Below, piece after piece: positions 33,090 through 41,308 of a stretch of 43,852 nt of DNA. The stretch spans positions 1 to 43,852 of the forward strand of contig JAERTG010000146.1 of assembly GCA_016845065.1 (NCBI GenBank), given 5' to 3'. Numbering within the stretch: position 1 is the stretch's first letter; each line of letters starts with the position of its first letter. The notes beneath the pieces are model-generated. The model was not told the origin of the DNA. It did not search any database and saw only the letters and a program-made list of their open reading frames with translations. This DNA is from Fidelibacterota bacterium (GTDB lineage: Bacteria > Fidelibacterota > UBA8477 > JABMPR01). The position numbers and the translations under genes were made by a program.

Positions 33090-34443
33090 ATCAGCCAGAC
33101 ATATACATTTCGTCGGTATCGGTGGTATTGGGATGAGTGCTCTCGCGCTCCTGCTTAAGCAACAGGGTAAGCAGGTATCCGGATCTGATCAGATGGATAG
33201 CGAATTACTTGATTCCCTCAGAAACTCCAATATCCAGGTTCTAATTGGGCATGCAGCCAGTCATGCTGAGGGAGCTGACCTGGTTGTCTACTCAAGCGCC
33301 GTGAAGGCAGATAATCCAGAGCGAGTTTATGCTGAGTCTCAAGGAATCCCTGAAATTCGCCGAGCCGAATTGTTAGGTCAAATCGCAGATACATATAAGA
33401 ATACTATCGGTATAGCCGGTACCCATGGAAAAACGACGACGACGGGTATGTGTGGCCAGATTTTCATTGCCGCAGATCTCGATCCAAGTATTCTGGTGGG
33501 TGGCATCCTCCCAGATTTAAAGTCCAACTTACGTCTTGGTAAACAGGAACACATTGTGGTTGAAGCTGATGAATATGACCGTTCATTTCTGGCACTTCAT
33601 CCTACCCAGATTATCGTAACAACCCTTGAAGCGGATCATTTGGATATTTACAGGGATTTACAGGATGTCCGGGACACCTTTCTTGAATTTATCTCAAAAT
33701 TGAAGGTTGGAGGACAACTCGTCCTGCAAGGTGATGACTCCGAATTACTTCAACTGGCAAACCGTAGCCCTCACCCTGTGGTCAGTTATGGATTAACCAA
33801 TTTGCCAGATTATCGGGCAATTGACATCGAAATAAATTCATTTACCAGCAAGTTTACTGTTGTAAAACGTGGCAAAAAGTTAGGTGATATTTCCCTCAAC
33901 ATGCCCGGCGATCACAATGTGATGAATGCCCTGGGAGCCTGCACCCTCGCCCATGAGATGGGTATTGATTTTGAGCATATTAAGGCTGGGCTTGAGTCAT
34001 TCCATGGAGTTGATCGTCGATTTCAGCTCAAAGGGTCTAGAAATGCTGTCCAATTCGTAGATGATTATGCACATCATCCTTCCGAAATTGAAGCTACTCT
34101 ATTAGCTGCACGAAGTGGATGGTCAAACTCACGAATAATTGCTGTATTTCAGCCCCACTTGTATTCCAGAACCAAAGATTTTGCTCAGGAATTTGCCTCG
34201 GCTCTTGAAGTTGCAGATATAGCGATTCTGACAGATATATATCCTGCCCGCGAACTACCAATTCCTGGCGTTACTTCCGATCTGATTCTGAATTATGGGA
34301 GTGATAAACTATTGCTTCTCCCCTCAATTGAGGATGTCCACCAGTTTTTATACGCAAAACTGCGACCTGATGATTTGGTTATTACCATGGGTGCAGGCGA
34401 CATCTGGAAACTCCACGAGTTATTCCTGCAGGAAGGCAGATAA
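33082..34443 (+). CDS. murC: UDP-MurNAc:L-alanine ligase MurC
   Basis: A 453-residue Mur ligase with FVGIGGIGMSALALLL near the start, the ATP loop GTHGKTTTTG, VEADEYDRSFL, VDDYAHHPSEIEATL and FQPHLYSRTKDF. It adds L-alanine to UDP-MurNAc, the first peptide step. The open frame extends back into murG to 32995, but the family N-terminus matches the GTG at 33082, which overlaps the murG stop by eight bases. The usual neighbours murB and ddl are missing; ftsQ follows at once. Confidence 0.95.
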   Translation: MLKSARHIHFVGIGGIGMSALALLLKQQGKQVSGSDQMDSELLDSLRNSNIQVLIGHAASHAEGADLVVYSSAVKADNPERVYAESQGIPEIRRAELLGQIADTYKNTIGIAGTHGKTTTTGMCGQIFIAADLDPSILVGGILPDLKSNLRLGKQEHIVVEADEYDRSFLALHPTQIIVTTLEADHLDIYRDLQDVRDTFLEFISKLKVGGQLVLQGDDSELLQLANRSPHPVVSYGLTNLPDYRAIDIEINSFTSKFTVVKRGKKLGDISLNMPGDHNVMNALGACTLAHEMGIDFEHIKAGLESFHGVDRRFQLKGSRNAVQFVDDYAHHPSEIEATLLAARSGWSNSRIIAVFQPHLYSRTKDFAQEFASALEVADIAILTDIYPARELPIPGVTSDLILNYGSDKLLLLPSIEDVHQFLYAKLRPDDLVITMGAGDIWKLHELFLQEGR

Positions 34444-35217
34444 GTGGCTAAGTCATCCATACATAACATTCCACCACTGAGTTGGGCTTTCTCGGCTGGA
34501 CTACTGGTAATCTTGCTGCTGGTTGGATTTCTCAGCATGGCATACGCAACCCTGCTTAAAAGCGATGAAGTCGAAGCCATCAATCTCTATGGACAACGCA
34601 CGATGAGTCCTGAGCGTGTTAAGAGTCTCACAGAAGTATACCTGGGTAGCTCGCTCATGGAACTCAACCTGACGGAAATTCAGGAAAGTTTTCTGGAATA
34701 TCCCCTCATACGAAGTGCCAAGGTCACTAGAAAATATCCTCATTCTCTGGATATCTATCTCTACGATGTCCTACCGGTTGCCTATATCGCAATACAGGAG
34801 ATCATGACCCTTGATGAAAAGGCTATTCTTCTGCCACTACCTGATAAGGGGATGCTATACAATTTACCTATTATAACCGGAATCGATGTAGAAGTACAAA
34901 GTGCTGAAATAGGTCAGATCATTCCTGACGAAACCGTCCAGATGCTAGTTGGCTTCCTGAAAATGATTCGGAAGGAACATCAAAACCTCTACCTCGATAT
35001 TTCAGAGATTTCTTATGACAGACGTGGTATCAAGTTGATTTCAGCCACACATGGAACCTCGGTCTTCCTTGGAAACGAGGACGATGCAATTCTAAACAGC
35101 ATCATTCTGGAAAAATTTATATCAGATGAATCAGACTCAGGGATCATCAGTCCCTATCAGTATATCGATCTGCGATTTGATCGTCAGGTCATCGTAAAGG
35201 AGCGAGAATCACGATGA
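34444..35217 (+). CDS. ftsQ: Cell division protein FtsQ
   Basis: A 257-residue bitopic protein with a cytoplasmic start, a membrane helix at about residues 14-37 and a periplasmic POTRA domain (INLYGQRTMSPERVKSLTEV, LIRSAKVTRKYPHSLDIYLY) followed by the beta domain. FtsQ is poorly conserved; the location between murC and ftsA and this topology make the identification secure. It recruits FtsL, FtsB and FtsWI to the septum. The GTG start directly follows the murC TAA, with AGGAAGG upstream. ATGA overlap with ftsA. Confidence 0.9.
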   Translation: MAKSSIHNIPPLSWAFSAGLLVILLLVGFLSMAYATLLKSDEVEAINLYGQRTMSPERVKSLTEVYLGSSLMELNLTEIQESFLEYPLIRSAKVTRKYPHSLDIYLYDVLPVAYIAIQEIMTLDEKAILLPLPDKGMLYNLPIITGIDVEVQSAEIGQIIPDETVQMLVGFLKMIRKEHQNLYLDISEISYDRRGIKLISATHGTSVFLGNEDDAILNSIILEKFISDESDSGIISPYQYIDLRFDRQVIVKERESR

Positions 35218-36464
35218 ACAGCCGTGGAATTTACATTGCCGTAGACATTGGGACATCAAAGGTATGCGCCATTGCGGCCGAGCCGGATCATGAAGATGTA
35301 CTCAAGGTGGTCGGACTGAGTAGCTCACCCTCTACTGGACTACGCCGTGGAACAATTGTTGACATCGAAGCAACAGCCAAAGCCATACGCATCGCCCTGG
35401 ATGATATAGAAGCACGCGCTGGCATCAAAGCCGGGCAAATCACTGTCGGTATTGCTGGAGAGCATATCGCCAGCTTGAATGCAACGGGTGTTATAGGGAT
35501 TGCCGACCTGTCAAATCGTGGAATGGAAAAGGAATTAAAGATATCCCAGGAAGATGTGGAACGAGTCATTGAATCTGCCAAAGCTGTTGGGCTTCCAAAT
35601 GGACGTAGAATCATCCATGTGATTCCACAACAATTCACCGTGGATGATGAAGCAGGATTGCGAAACCCTGTTGGTATGACCGGTCGTAGACTCGAAGCGC
35701 AGGTACATCTGGTCACCTCAGCCACTGCCAGCACAAAAAATATTATCACAGCCGTCCGTCATGCAGGTTGCCAGGTAAAAGATTTTGTTCTTGAGCCCAT
35801 AGCCTCAGCCCAGTCCGTCCTGACTGAAGAAGAAAAGAAAGTTGGTGTGGGGCTTATCGATATCGGCGCTGGAACCACTGATGCCATCGTCATATCCAAG
35901 TTTGGCGTCGAGCATACCGTCTCTCTTCCCTTTGGTGGCAATCAGGTCACTTCAGATATTGCAGGCATTCTCAGAATCACAGATGAACAAGCTGATGAGC
36001 TCAAATTAAAATTTGGACATTGCTTCACTGCTGAAACTGAAGTGGATAAGGTTTTTGATGTGAAAGGTGTTGGTGGTCGTCAAGACCGAAACATCAATGA
36101 ATCTGAGTTCTCCATGTACATCGAAGCACGGATGGATGAGACTCTAAGAATGGTTAAAGCCAACCTTGAAGAAAACGGAATGATGAAACATCTGAATTCC
36201 GGTCTGGTATTTACTGGGGGTGGCTCAAAGATTCCAGGGATTATCCCTCTTGCAAAACGTGTATTTGACCTGCCTGTCCGCCTCGGTAGCCCAATTGGTT
36301 TTATTGATACCACAGAACAGATCGATAGCCCTGAATATGCTACTGCAACCGGTCTCATCGCATATGCAGCAAAATTCCAATCAGAGGAGACAAGTCGTTA
36401 TGAAAGTGGAACACTTGCTCGATTGCTAAAAAGCGTAACTGAATTTTTTCAGAAAAATTTTTAA
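35214..36464 (+). CDS. ftsA: Cell division protein FtsA
   Basis: A 416-residue actin-family ATPase. VDIGTSKVCAIAAEP (phosphate loop 1), the 1C (SHS2) domain with GRRLEAQVHLVTSA, and GVGLIDIGAGTTDAIVI (phosphate loop 2) are visible, then FTGGGSKIPGI. The C-terminal LARLLKSVTEFFQKNF is an amphipathic membrane-targeting helix. FtsA tethers FtsZ to the membrane and recruits the divisome. Length and domain order are normal. It overlaps ftsQ by four bases and is followed 33 bases later by ftsZ. Confidence 0.95.
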   Translation: MNSRGIYIAVDIGTSKVCAIAAEPDHEDVLKVVGLSSSPSTGLRRGTIVDIEATAKAIRIALDDIEARAGIKAGQITVGIAGEHIASLNATGVIGIADLSNRGMEKELKISQEDVERVIESAKAVGLPNGRRIIHVIPQQFTVDDEAGLRNPVGMTGRRLEAQVHLVTSATASTKNIITAVRHAGCQVKDFVLEPIASAQSVLTEEEKKVGVGLIDIGAGTTDAIVISKFGVEHTVSLPFGGNQVTSDIAGILRITDEQADELKLKFGHCFTAETEVDKVFDVKGVGGRQDRNINESEFSMYIEARMDETLRMVKANLEENGMMKHLNSGLVFTGGGSKIPGIIPLAKRVFDLPVRLGSPIGFIDTTEQIDSPEYATATGLIAYAAKFQSEETSRYESGTLARLLKSVTEFFQKNF

Positions 36465-36497
36465 TAAGAAAACACATCCAAAACGGAGGATACTAAC

Positions 36498-37745
36498 ATG
36501 TTATTTGAATTTGACAGCTTAAAAGAACAGAAAGCTCGGATCCGAGTTATCGGTGTTGGTGGTGCAGGTAGCAATGCCATTGATCGCATGGTCGATTCAG
36601 AACTTTCTGGCGTGGAATTCATCGCCGTCAATACTGATGCTCAGGCATTGGATCACAGCAAGGCCGATGTCAAAATCCAGATTGGCAAGACAATTACTAA
36701 AGGTCTGGGTGCTGGCGCCAAACTTCATGTAGGTGAAGCTGCTGCAGAAGAAGATGCTCAATCAATCGCATCTGCTCTGGAGGGTTCTGACCTAGTGTTT
36801 GTAACTGCAGGTATGGGAGGTGGCACAGGAACAGGTGCCGCACCAATCGTAGCGCGTATATCAAAAGAGATCGGCGCCTTAACCATTGGAATAGTAACCA
36901 CACCTTTCCGTTGCGAAGGACCGCAACGATCCAAGCGCGGTAAAGAAGGCGTCGAGAATCTTCGGCAGTACCTTGACACACTTATAGTCATTCCAAACCA
37001 AAGACTACTCTCCATTGTTGAGAGAACGACTACTATGGTAGATGCATTCCTGGAGGCAGATTCAGTGCTCCTGCAGGCAACGCGTGGTATTTCCGATTTA
37101 ATCAATGTGCCTGGTCTAATCAATCTTGATTATGCAGATGTTAAAACGACCATGGAAGGCATGGGAGATGCCATTATGGGTACAGGCATAGCTACAGGTG
37201 AAGAACGCGCTGTATTGGCCGCTCAGACCGCCATTTCATCACCTCTACTGGACGACACAAACATCCATGGTGCACAGGGCCTGCTTATCAACATCACTGG
37301 TGGTTCAAACATGTCACTCTTTGAGGTGGATGAAGCAGCAAATCTCATTTTTGAAGAAGTCGGAGAACAGGCTAATATCATTATGGGAGCAGTCATTGAC
37401 GAAACCATGGGTGAAGAGCTCAGAGTGACTGTAATTGCTACAGGTTTTCATCATGATTCCGATCTGAAATTCGACCGCAAGGAAACTCAGCCTGCCAGAG
37501 CATATCGACCTGCAGCTCCTGTGGCTGCTGCAAAACCTGTTGAAGAGATCGTCATCACGCCACCTGTACAGGAATTCGATGAACCAAAGATTGCTCCTCG
37601 TCTGGAAACCTTCGAAGATCGAGAGAAATTGGAAGTGCCAACCTACGAGCGTCAACAATCAGAAACTGAGGATGTCATCATGCATTTCAGTGATGATCTA
37701 TCTGTCCCAACCTATATCCGTCGTCAAGAAGGTATGACCTTATAA
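36498..37745 (+). CDS. ftsZ: Cell division tubulin homologue FtsZ
   Basis: A 415-residue GTPase: IGVGGAGSNAIDRM near the start, the tubulin signature GMGGGTGTG at residues 105-113, and the T7-loop region NVPGLINLDYADVKTTM. A variable linker at about 315-390 rich in Pro, Ala and Glu leads to the conserved C-terminal peptide LSVPTYIRRQ, which binds FtsA and other partners. It forms the Z ring. GGAGG nine bases upstream gives a strong ribosome binding site, consistent with high expression. It ends the dcw cluster and is followed by a hairpin-rich region with a terminator. Confidence 0.97.
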   Translation: MLFEFDSLKEQKARIRVIGVGGAGSNAIDRMVDSELSGVEFIAVNTDAQALDHSKADVKIQIGKTITKGLGAGAKLHVGEAAAEEDAQSIASALEGSDLVFVTAGMGGGTGTGAAPIVARISKEIGALTIGIVTTPFRCEGPQRSKRGKEGVENLRQYLDTLIVIPNQRLLSIVERTTTMVDAFLEADSVLLQATRGISDLINVPGLINLDYADVKTTMEGMGDAIMGTGIATGEERAVLAAQTAISSPLLDDTNIHGAQGLLINITGGSNMSLFEVDEAANLIFEEVGEQANIIMGAVIDETMGEELRVTVIATGFHHDSDLKFDRKETQPARAYRPAAPVAAAKPVEEIVITPPVQEFDEPKIAPRLETFEDREKLEVPTYERQQSETEDVIMHFSDDLSVPTYIRRQEGMTL

Positions 37746-37751
37746 ACCGTT

Positions 37752-37769
37752 TCTGATCTTAGGATCAGA
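37752..37769 (+). other. Small hairpin just after ftsZ
   Basis: TCTGATC-TTAG-GATCAGA is a perfect 7-bp stem starting seven bases after the ftsZ stop. It is followed by repeated CGGGTC words (near 37784 and 37803) before the main terminator. No T run follows, so it may protect the mRNA 3' end rather than terminate. Confidence 0.45.
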
Positions 37770-37829
37770 CAGCCCGTTTATTCGGGTCAACACCCCGCCA
37801 GGTCGGGTCCCACAACCTCCGTTTCCCGT

Positions 37830-37859
37830 AAGCCCTGCTCTCCTGGGAGTAGGGCTTTT
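37830..37859 (+). terminator. Terminator of the dcw cluster
   Basis: AAGCCCTGCTC and GAGTAGGGCTT form an 11-bp stem (one G-U pair) around TCCTGG, followed by TTTT within 85 bases of the ftsZ stop. No other convincing terminator was seen between mraZ and this point. Confidence 0.85.
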
Positions 37860-37928
37860 CCCAGGGCCACGAGCGCCTGACGTATAGTCTCCAGAATTAC
37901 TGAATTATCAACCACCTGAATTGAATTT

Positions 37929-37956
37929 CTTGTGACACGAATTTACATAGTATAGT
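37929..37956 (+). promoter_or_regulatory. Weak candidate promoter for the DUF2269-like gene
   Basis: CTTGTG (37929-37934) and TATAGT (37951-37956) are 16 bases apart, 29 bases before the ATG at 37985, and GAAAGGAGC follows downstream. The -35 match is poor. Confidence 0.35.
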
Positions 37957-37984
37957 TTCACCGCTCGAAAGGAGCTTCATTTTC

Positions 37985-38437
37985 ATGATTAAATTACTTC
38001 ACATACTCGGGGTTGTTCTCTTCCTAGGAAATATCATTATCAGCGCCATCTGGCGGCTTCTCGCACAAAAAGCAGAGGACAAGTCTGTACATAGGTTTTC
38101 CATCAAATTGATCCAGAGAACGGATATAATCTTTACTGTCCCCAGTGTAATCCTCATCGCAGTCACAGGTCATATGTTGGCCGTAGGTTTAGGTGGGATC
38201 GGTGCACATGGCTGGATATATCACAGCTATGCATTATTATCAGTCTCTGCCCTCATCTGGCTGGTTGGATTAGTTCCCATTCAAAGAAAACAGCTGAAAC
38301 TTATTGAGGAATCTCATTCCCTAAAGGAAGCAGGAATCAGATATAAAACCATGAATAAATGGTGGGTAATTCTGGGAACAATAGCAACGGTCTTACCGCT
38401 GATTGCACTTTACCTGATGGTGGTCCGCCCTGCTTAG
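37985..38437 (+). CDS. DUF2269-like integral membrane protein
   Basis: A 150-residue protein with four membrane helices: KLLHILGVVLFLGNIIISAI at the start, a second around IIFTVPSVILIAVTGHMLAV, then YALLSVSALIWLVGLVPIQR and ILGTIATVLPLIALYLMVV. The pattern LLHILGVVLFLGN plus a His/Trp-containing second half matches the DUF2269 family of small membrane proteins, which may bind haem or take part in metal handling; function is unknown. AAAGGAG lies ten bases before the ATG. It overlaps or adjoins the next gene, so the two form a small operon. Confidence 0.7.
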   Translation: MIKLLHILGVVLFLGNIIISAIWRLLAQKAEDKSVHRFSIKLIQRTDIIFTVPSVILIAVTGHMLAVGLGGIGAHGWIYHSYALLSVSALIWLVGLVPIQRKQLKLIEESHSLKEAGIRYKTMNKWWVILGTIATVLPLIALYLMVVRPA

Positions 38438-38459
38438 CCAACCCCCGATAAAATTTACT

Positions 38460-38996
38460 GTGTTTATGGCCATCAGTCTGGATGGATTTATAGCTGATGA
38501 AAATGGTGACGTTGGATGGCTAAATGAGCTCCCACCGCCAGAGGATCCCAATGAGGATATGGGCTTTGGTGCCCTGATGCAATCAATTGATAGATTGGTT
38601 ATGGGGCGAAATACATTCAATCAAGTTCTCAAGTTTGGTAGTTGGCCATATGGTGACACTCCAGTGACAGTTTTATCCCATCAGTCCCCTCCCATTGAAT
38701 TGCCTGCGGGGGCCAAACTATCCTTCACCAAAGGATCACCTGAGACTCTCATCCAACTTTTTCAATCTGAGGGAGATTCTCATATTTATCTCGATGGTGG
38801 AAATGTGATACAACAATTCTTGTCTGCGGATTTGATTGATGAATTCATCCTCACACAGGTTCCTGTCCTACTTGGAAACGGAATCAGTCTGTTTACCGAA
38901 GCGCTTCCAAAAGAATTATGGGATGTGCAACGTGTTACAAATTATTCCAATGGGTTTGTTCAAACCCACATACAAAAAAAGGAGTCAGATAGATAA
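38460..38996 (+). CDS. Dihydrofolate reductase/RibD C-terminal-domain family protein
   Basis: From the GTG at 38460 the product is 178 residues with the RibD_C/DHFR-like fold: MAISLDGFIADENGDVGWL at the start, LVMGRNTFNQVL, HIYLDGGNVIQQFL and IDEFILTQVPVLLGNGISLF. It probably reduces a pteridine-like or related substrate with NADPH; the exact substrate is unknown. The true start is doubtful. Homologues carry a first beta strand before this point, and the in-frame codons ATA AAA TTT ACT just upstream would supply one (IKFTVFMAIS). There is no ATG, GTG or TTG further upstream before the TGA at 38415, so a CTG (38430) or ATA (38448) start is possible. Confidence 0.85.
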   Translation: MFMAISLDGFIADENGDVGWLNELPPPEDPNEDMGFGALMQSIDRLVMGRNTFNQVLKFGSWPYGDTPVTVLSHQSPPIELPAGAKLSFTKGSPETLIQLFQSEGDSHIYLDGGNVIQQFLSADLIDEFILTQVPVLLGNGISLFTEALPKELWDVQRVTNYSNGFVQTHIQKKESDR

Positions 38997-39012
38997 TCTG
39001 ACTCCTTTTTTT
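38974..39012. terminator. Strong bidirectional terminator containing a stop codon in its loop
   Basis: A7-GGAGTCAGA and TCTGACTCC-T7 form a long perfect stem with a 7-base loop that includes most of the TAA stop of the DHFR-like gene (38994-38996). A and T tracts on the two sides serve both the plus-strand gene and the convergent aminotransferase gene. Confidence 0.93.
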
Positions 39013-39100
39013 CCACTCGGTTATCATTACCCGCTAAGCGTAGAACAAATTAGTGCATCGGCCAGACGTATCCCAAGCAACATGTCATATGGAACGTGCT

Positions 39101-40432
39101 TTATAAATCCCTAATCACTTTACGGATAGATTCACCAATATGATCGATACCTTCAGCTGTAATGGTGAGAGCAGGAGCCAAACGAACCGTCGTTTTGTGA
39201 GTTTCCTTTGCGTAGATACCATTTTCCAGCAACTTCAGGGAAACTTTATGGCCATCAAGCCCTGGTTTGTCAAACATTTCGAAAGCAGTAAGGAGCCCAG
39301 CTCCTCTACCTGCCTTGATCTTATCGGGGAATTCGGATCGTATGCTTTCAAAGTGAGCCAGGAGTCTATCACCCATGGCTTTGGCATTTTCTGCCAGATT
39401 ATCATCTACCATGGCTTTAATGGAAAATACTGCTGCCACAGAAGCCAGAGGAAAACCGCCAAAGGTTGAACCTTCTGAGCCAGGTGTAAGCAAATCGATT
39501 ACATCACGTCGCCCGGCTACAAATGAAACGGGCATAATACCACCACCAGCTGCTTTCCCGCAGGCCATGAGATCGGGGTGTACGTTATAGAGCATATGCG
39601 CAAAAGGAGCACCGGTTCTGGCAAATCCAGTCTGTACCTCATCAACACAAAAAAGGACATTGTACTGTTTACAGAGCTCAGCCACCCGTGGTAGATAATC
39701 TGATGATGGGAGAATAACCCCAGCCTCTCCTTGGATGGGCTCAACAATGTAAGAAGCAATTTTATCACCCTTCTCTTTAAACAATGCCTCCAAGGCATCT
39801 GCATCGTTAAAGGGCACTACTTCAATCCCAGCTAGAAAGGGTCCAAAATCATCCTTGGCAGCCGGATCAGTTGATGCTGATACAGCAAACAGTGAACGAC
39901 CATGAAAATTTTCGGCAGCTACAACAATGACGGCTTCATTGGCGGGAATGCCTTTAACTCGATAACCCCAACGTCTGGATAATTTGGCCATAAGCTCAGG
40001 CGCTTCCACACCAGCAACCTTTGGCACAACCTTATCCATTTTTGTGATTGCGGTGGCTGCCATGAGAAATGCTGCCATATATTTGTGCCGGATAGAGCGT
40101 GGAACCGTTGGAATTTTCTCATCCTGAAGATGAGCTATAACTGCATCCACGATTGTTTTATTTAATTGGCCCTGATTTACCGCTGAGTAGCAACACAAAC
40201 CATCCAGTAATTCTTCCTCAATATACGCTCTCACTCCATCTGGATCTGGTTTTCGACAGATCAAGGTCGAACTATCCTGAACATGGCTTACTACAACGTC
40301 CTCAAGGGGTGCATAATTCTGTCCCCCCTTTTCAAGTTCAATCGCTTCGTGTTCTGCAGGTCCAAGATCACCGATTCGGACACCATTAATGGTGAGATCG
40401 TCACCGTAACCTGAAATTCTGACGTCACTCAT
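39101..40432 (-). CDS. Divergent class III (ornithine-type) aminotransferase
   Basis: A 443-residue PLP enzyme of the ornithine/acetylornithine aminotransferase group. Seen motifs: NYAPL (residues 39-43), CYSAVNQGQLNKTI (usually SAVNQGH), RRWGYRVKGIP, NFHGRS with Gly179-Arg180, VEPIQGEAGV, CVDEVQTGFARTG with the PLP-N1 Asp264, and CGKAAGGGIMPVS with the Schiff-base Lys293. The phosphate-binding loop, NTGAEA in most relatives, is AGVEA here (140-144). The segment KPDPDGVRAYIEEELLDGL replaces the usual 'dvdGkryLDfls' strand. Active-site residues remain, so it is probably active, with a shifted substrate or partner. AGGAG lies eight bases before the ATG. It stands alone between terminators and the pilus genes. 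Confidence 0.85.
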   Translation of the reverse strand: MSDVRISGYGDDLTINGVRIGDLGPAEHEAIELEKGGQNYAPLEDVVVSHVQDSSTLICRKPDPDGVRAYIEEELLDGLCCYSAVNQGQLNKTIVDAVIAHLQDEKIPTVPRSIRHKYMAAFLMAATAITKMDKVVPKVAGVEAPELMAKLSRRWGYRVKGIPANEAVIVVAAENFHGRSLFAVSASTDPAAKDDFGPFLAGIEVVPFNDADALEALFKEKGDKIASYIVEPIQGEAGVILPSSDYLPRVAELCKQYNVLFCVDEVQTGFARTGAPFAHMLYNVHPDLMACGKAAGGGIMPVSFVAGRRDVIDLLTPGSEGSTFGGFPLASVAAVFSIKAMVDDNLAENAKAMGDRLLAHFESIRSEFPDKIKAGRGAGLLTAFEMFDKPGLDGHKVSLKLLENGIYAKETHKTTVRLAPALTITAEGIDHIGESIRKVIRDL

Positions 40433-40510
40433 CTATAATACTCCTATTATTTTGTGTAAAGGTTGGGCCAGTCAATGTCTGTCCCAGCAGTCTTACTCGT
40501 TCAAGATATT

Positions 40511-41290
40511 TTAAAATCTAAATGTAAGCAAATGAGTTACAAACTGGGGGTCCACTACTCGGCCTATACCAAAGATCATGGTGGACAAGGCAACAAATGG
40601 GCCAAAAGGGATTCTTCGCCTCACGGAAAAGCCACGAAATATTCCTGTGAATATCCAGGTGATGAAAGCCATTAGGCTGGCAACAAAAAATACATAGGCG
40701 GAGAGTATCCATCCCAGCCAGAGTGCAACCACGAGGCAAAGCTTCACGTCTCCAAGAGCCAGAGTTTGATCACCGCCACCAAATCGTTGGGGTAATACAA
40801 TTAAAAGGGATACCACAGCGGCGAGCACCAGCCCCAACAGAGAGATATTTAAATCCAAGGTTTCAGTGACGATGCCTAATACTCCCATGGCAAAAATAAT
40901 GATCACAAATTCATTGGGAATGATCCATTTCTTGAGATCCATGTAAGTCACACCGATGAGGGCAAAGAATATGACACTAATTTGGAAGGCCAGGATGGGT
41001 TTCAGTACGATGAACGCCCATGCAGAGAATATTACTATTGCTAACTCAAGGAGAACATAGATCGGTGTAGGTTCATGCCCGCAGGCTGAACATTTCCTTC
41101 CAGGCAATAGTGAAGCTATTATTGGGATTCTACGTGAGTAAGATTGACTAACACCACAGGATTCGCAGACCACCTTCCTTGAAAAAAGTGGCATGTCCTG
41201 CGATATTAATGCGAAAAAGTGTGTGAGTGATGAAGCAAGGACAATCCCAACTAAAATACCCGCAATGATTATTTCAGCTGACGGGATCAT
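40511..41290 (-). CDS. Type IV prepilin peptidase (A24 family)
   Basis: A 259-residue polytopic membrane protease. Two zinc-binding CxxC pairs are visible (CESCG, CSACG) and the two catalytic aspartates are in YMDLKKWIIPN and GGGDQTLALGDVKL (Asp of GDVKL). About eight membrane helices follow the usual PilD layout. It cleaves leader peptides of prepilins or pseudopilins and may N-methylate them. AAGGA is eight bases before the ATG. It follows pilC-type and pilB-type genes by 18 bases, so all three form a type IV pilus or type II secretion operon. Confidence 0.93.
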   Translation of the reverse strand: MIPSAEIIIAGILVGIVLASSLTHFFALISQDMPLFSRKVVCESCGVSQSYSRRIPIIASLLPGRKCSACGHEPTPIYVLLELAIVIFSAWAFIVLKPILAFQISVIFFALIGVTYMDLKKWIIPNEFVIIIFAMGVLGIVTETLDLNISLLGLVLAAVVSLLIVLPQRFGGGDQTLALGDVKLCLVVALWLGWILSAYVFFVASLMAFITWIFTGIFRGFSVRRRIPFGPFVALSTMIFGIGRVVDPQFVTHLLTFRF

Positions 41291-41308
41291 TCATTAATCC
41301 TTTTTCCC

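Noticed and set aside
40446..40475. Near-consensus promoter on the minus strand (TTGACT, 18 bases, AATAAT) before the aminotransferase gene
   Set aside because: Its expected transcript start would fall beyond the clear AGGAG ribosome binding site, leaving almost no leader; probably chance, though a leaderless form is conceivable.
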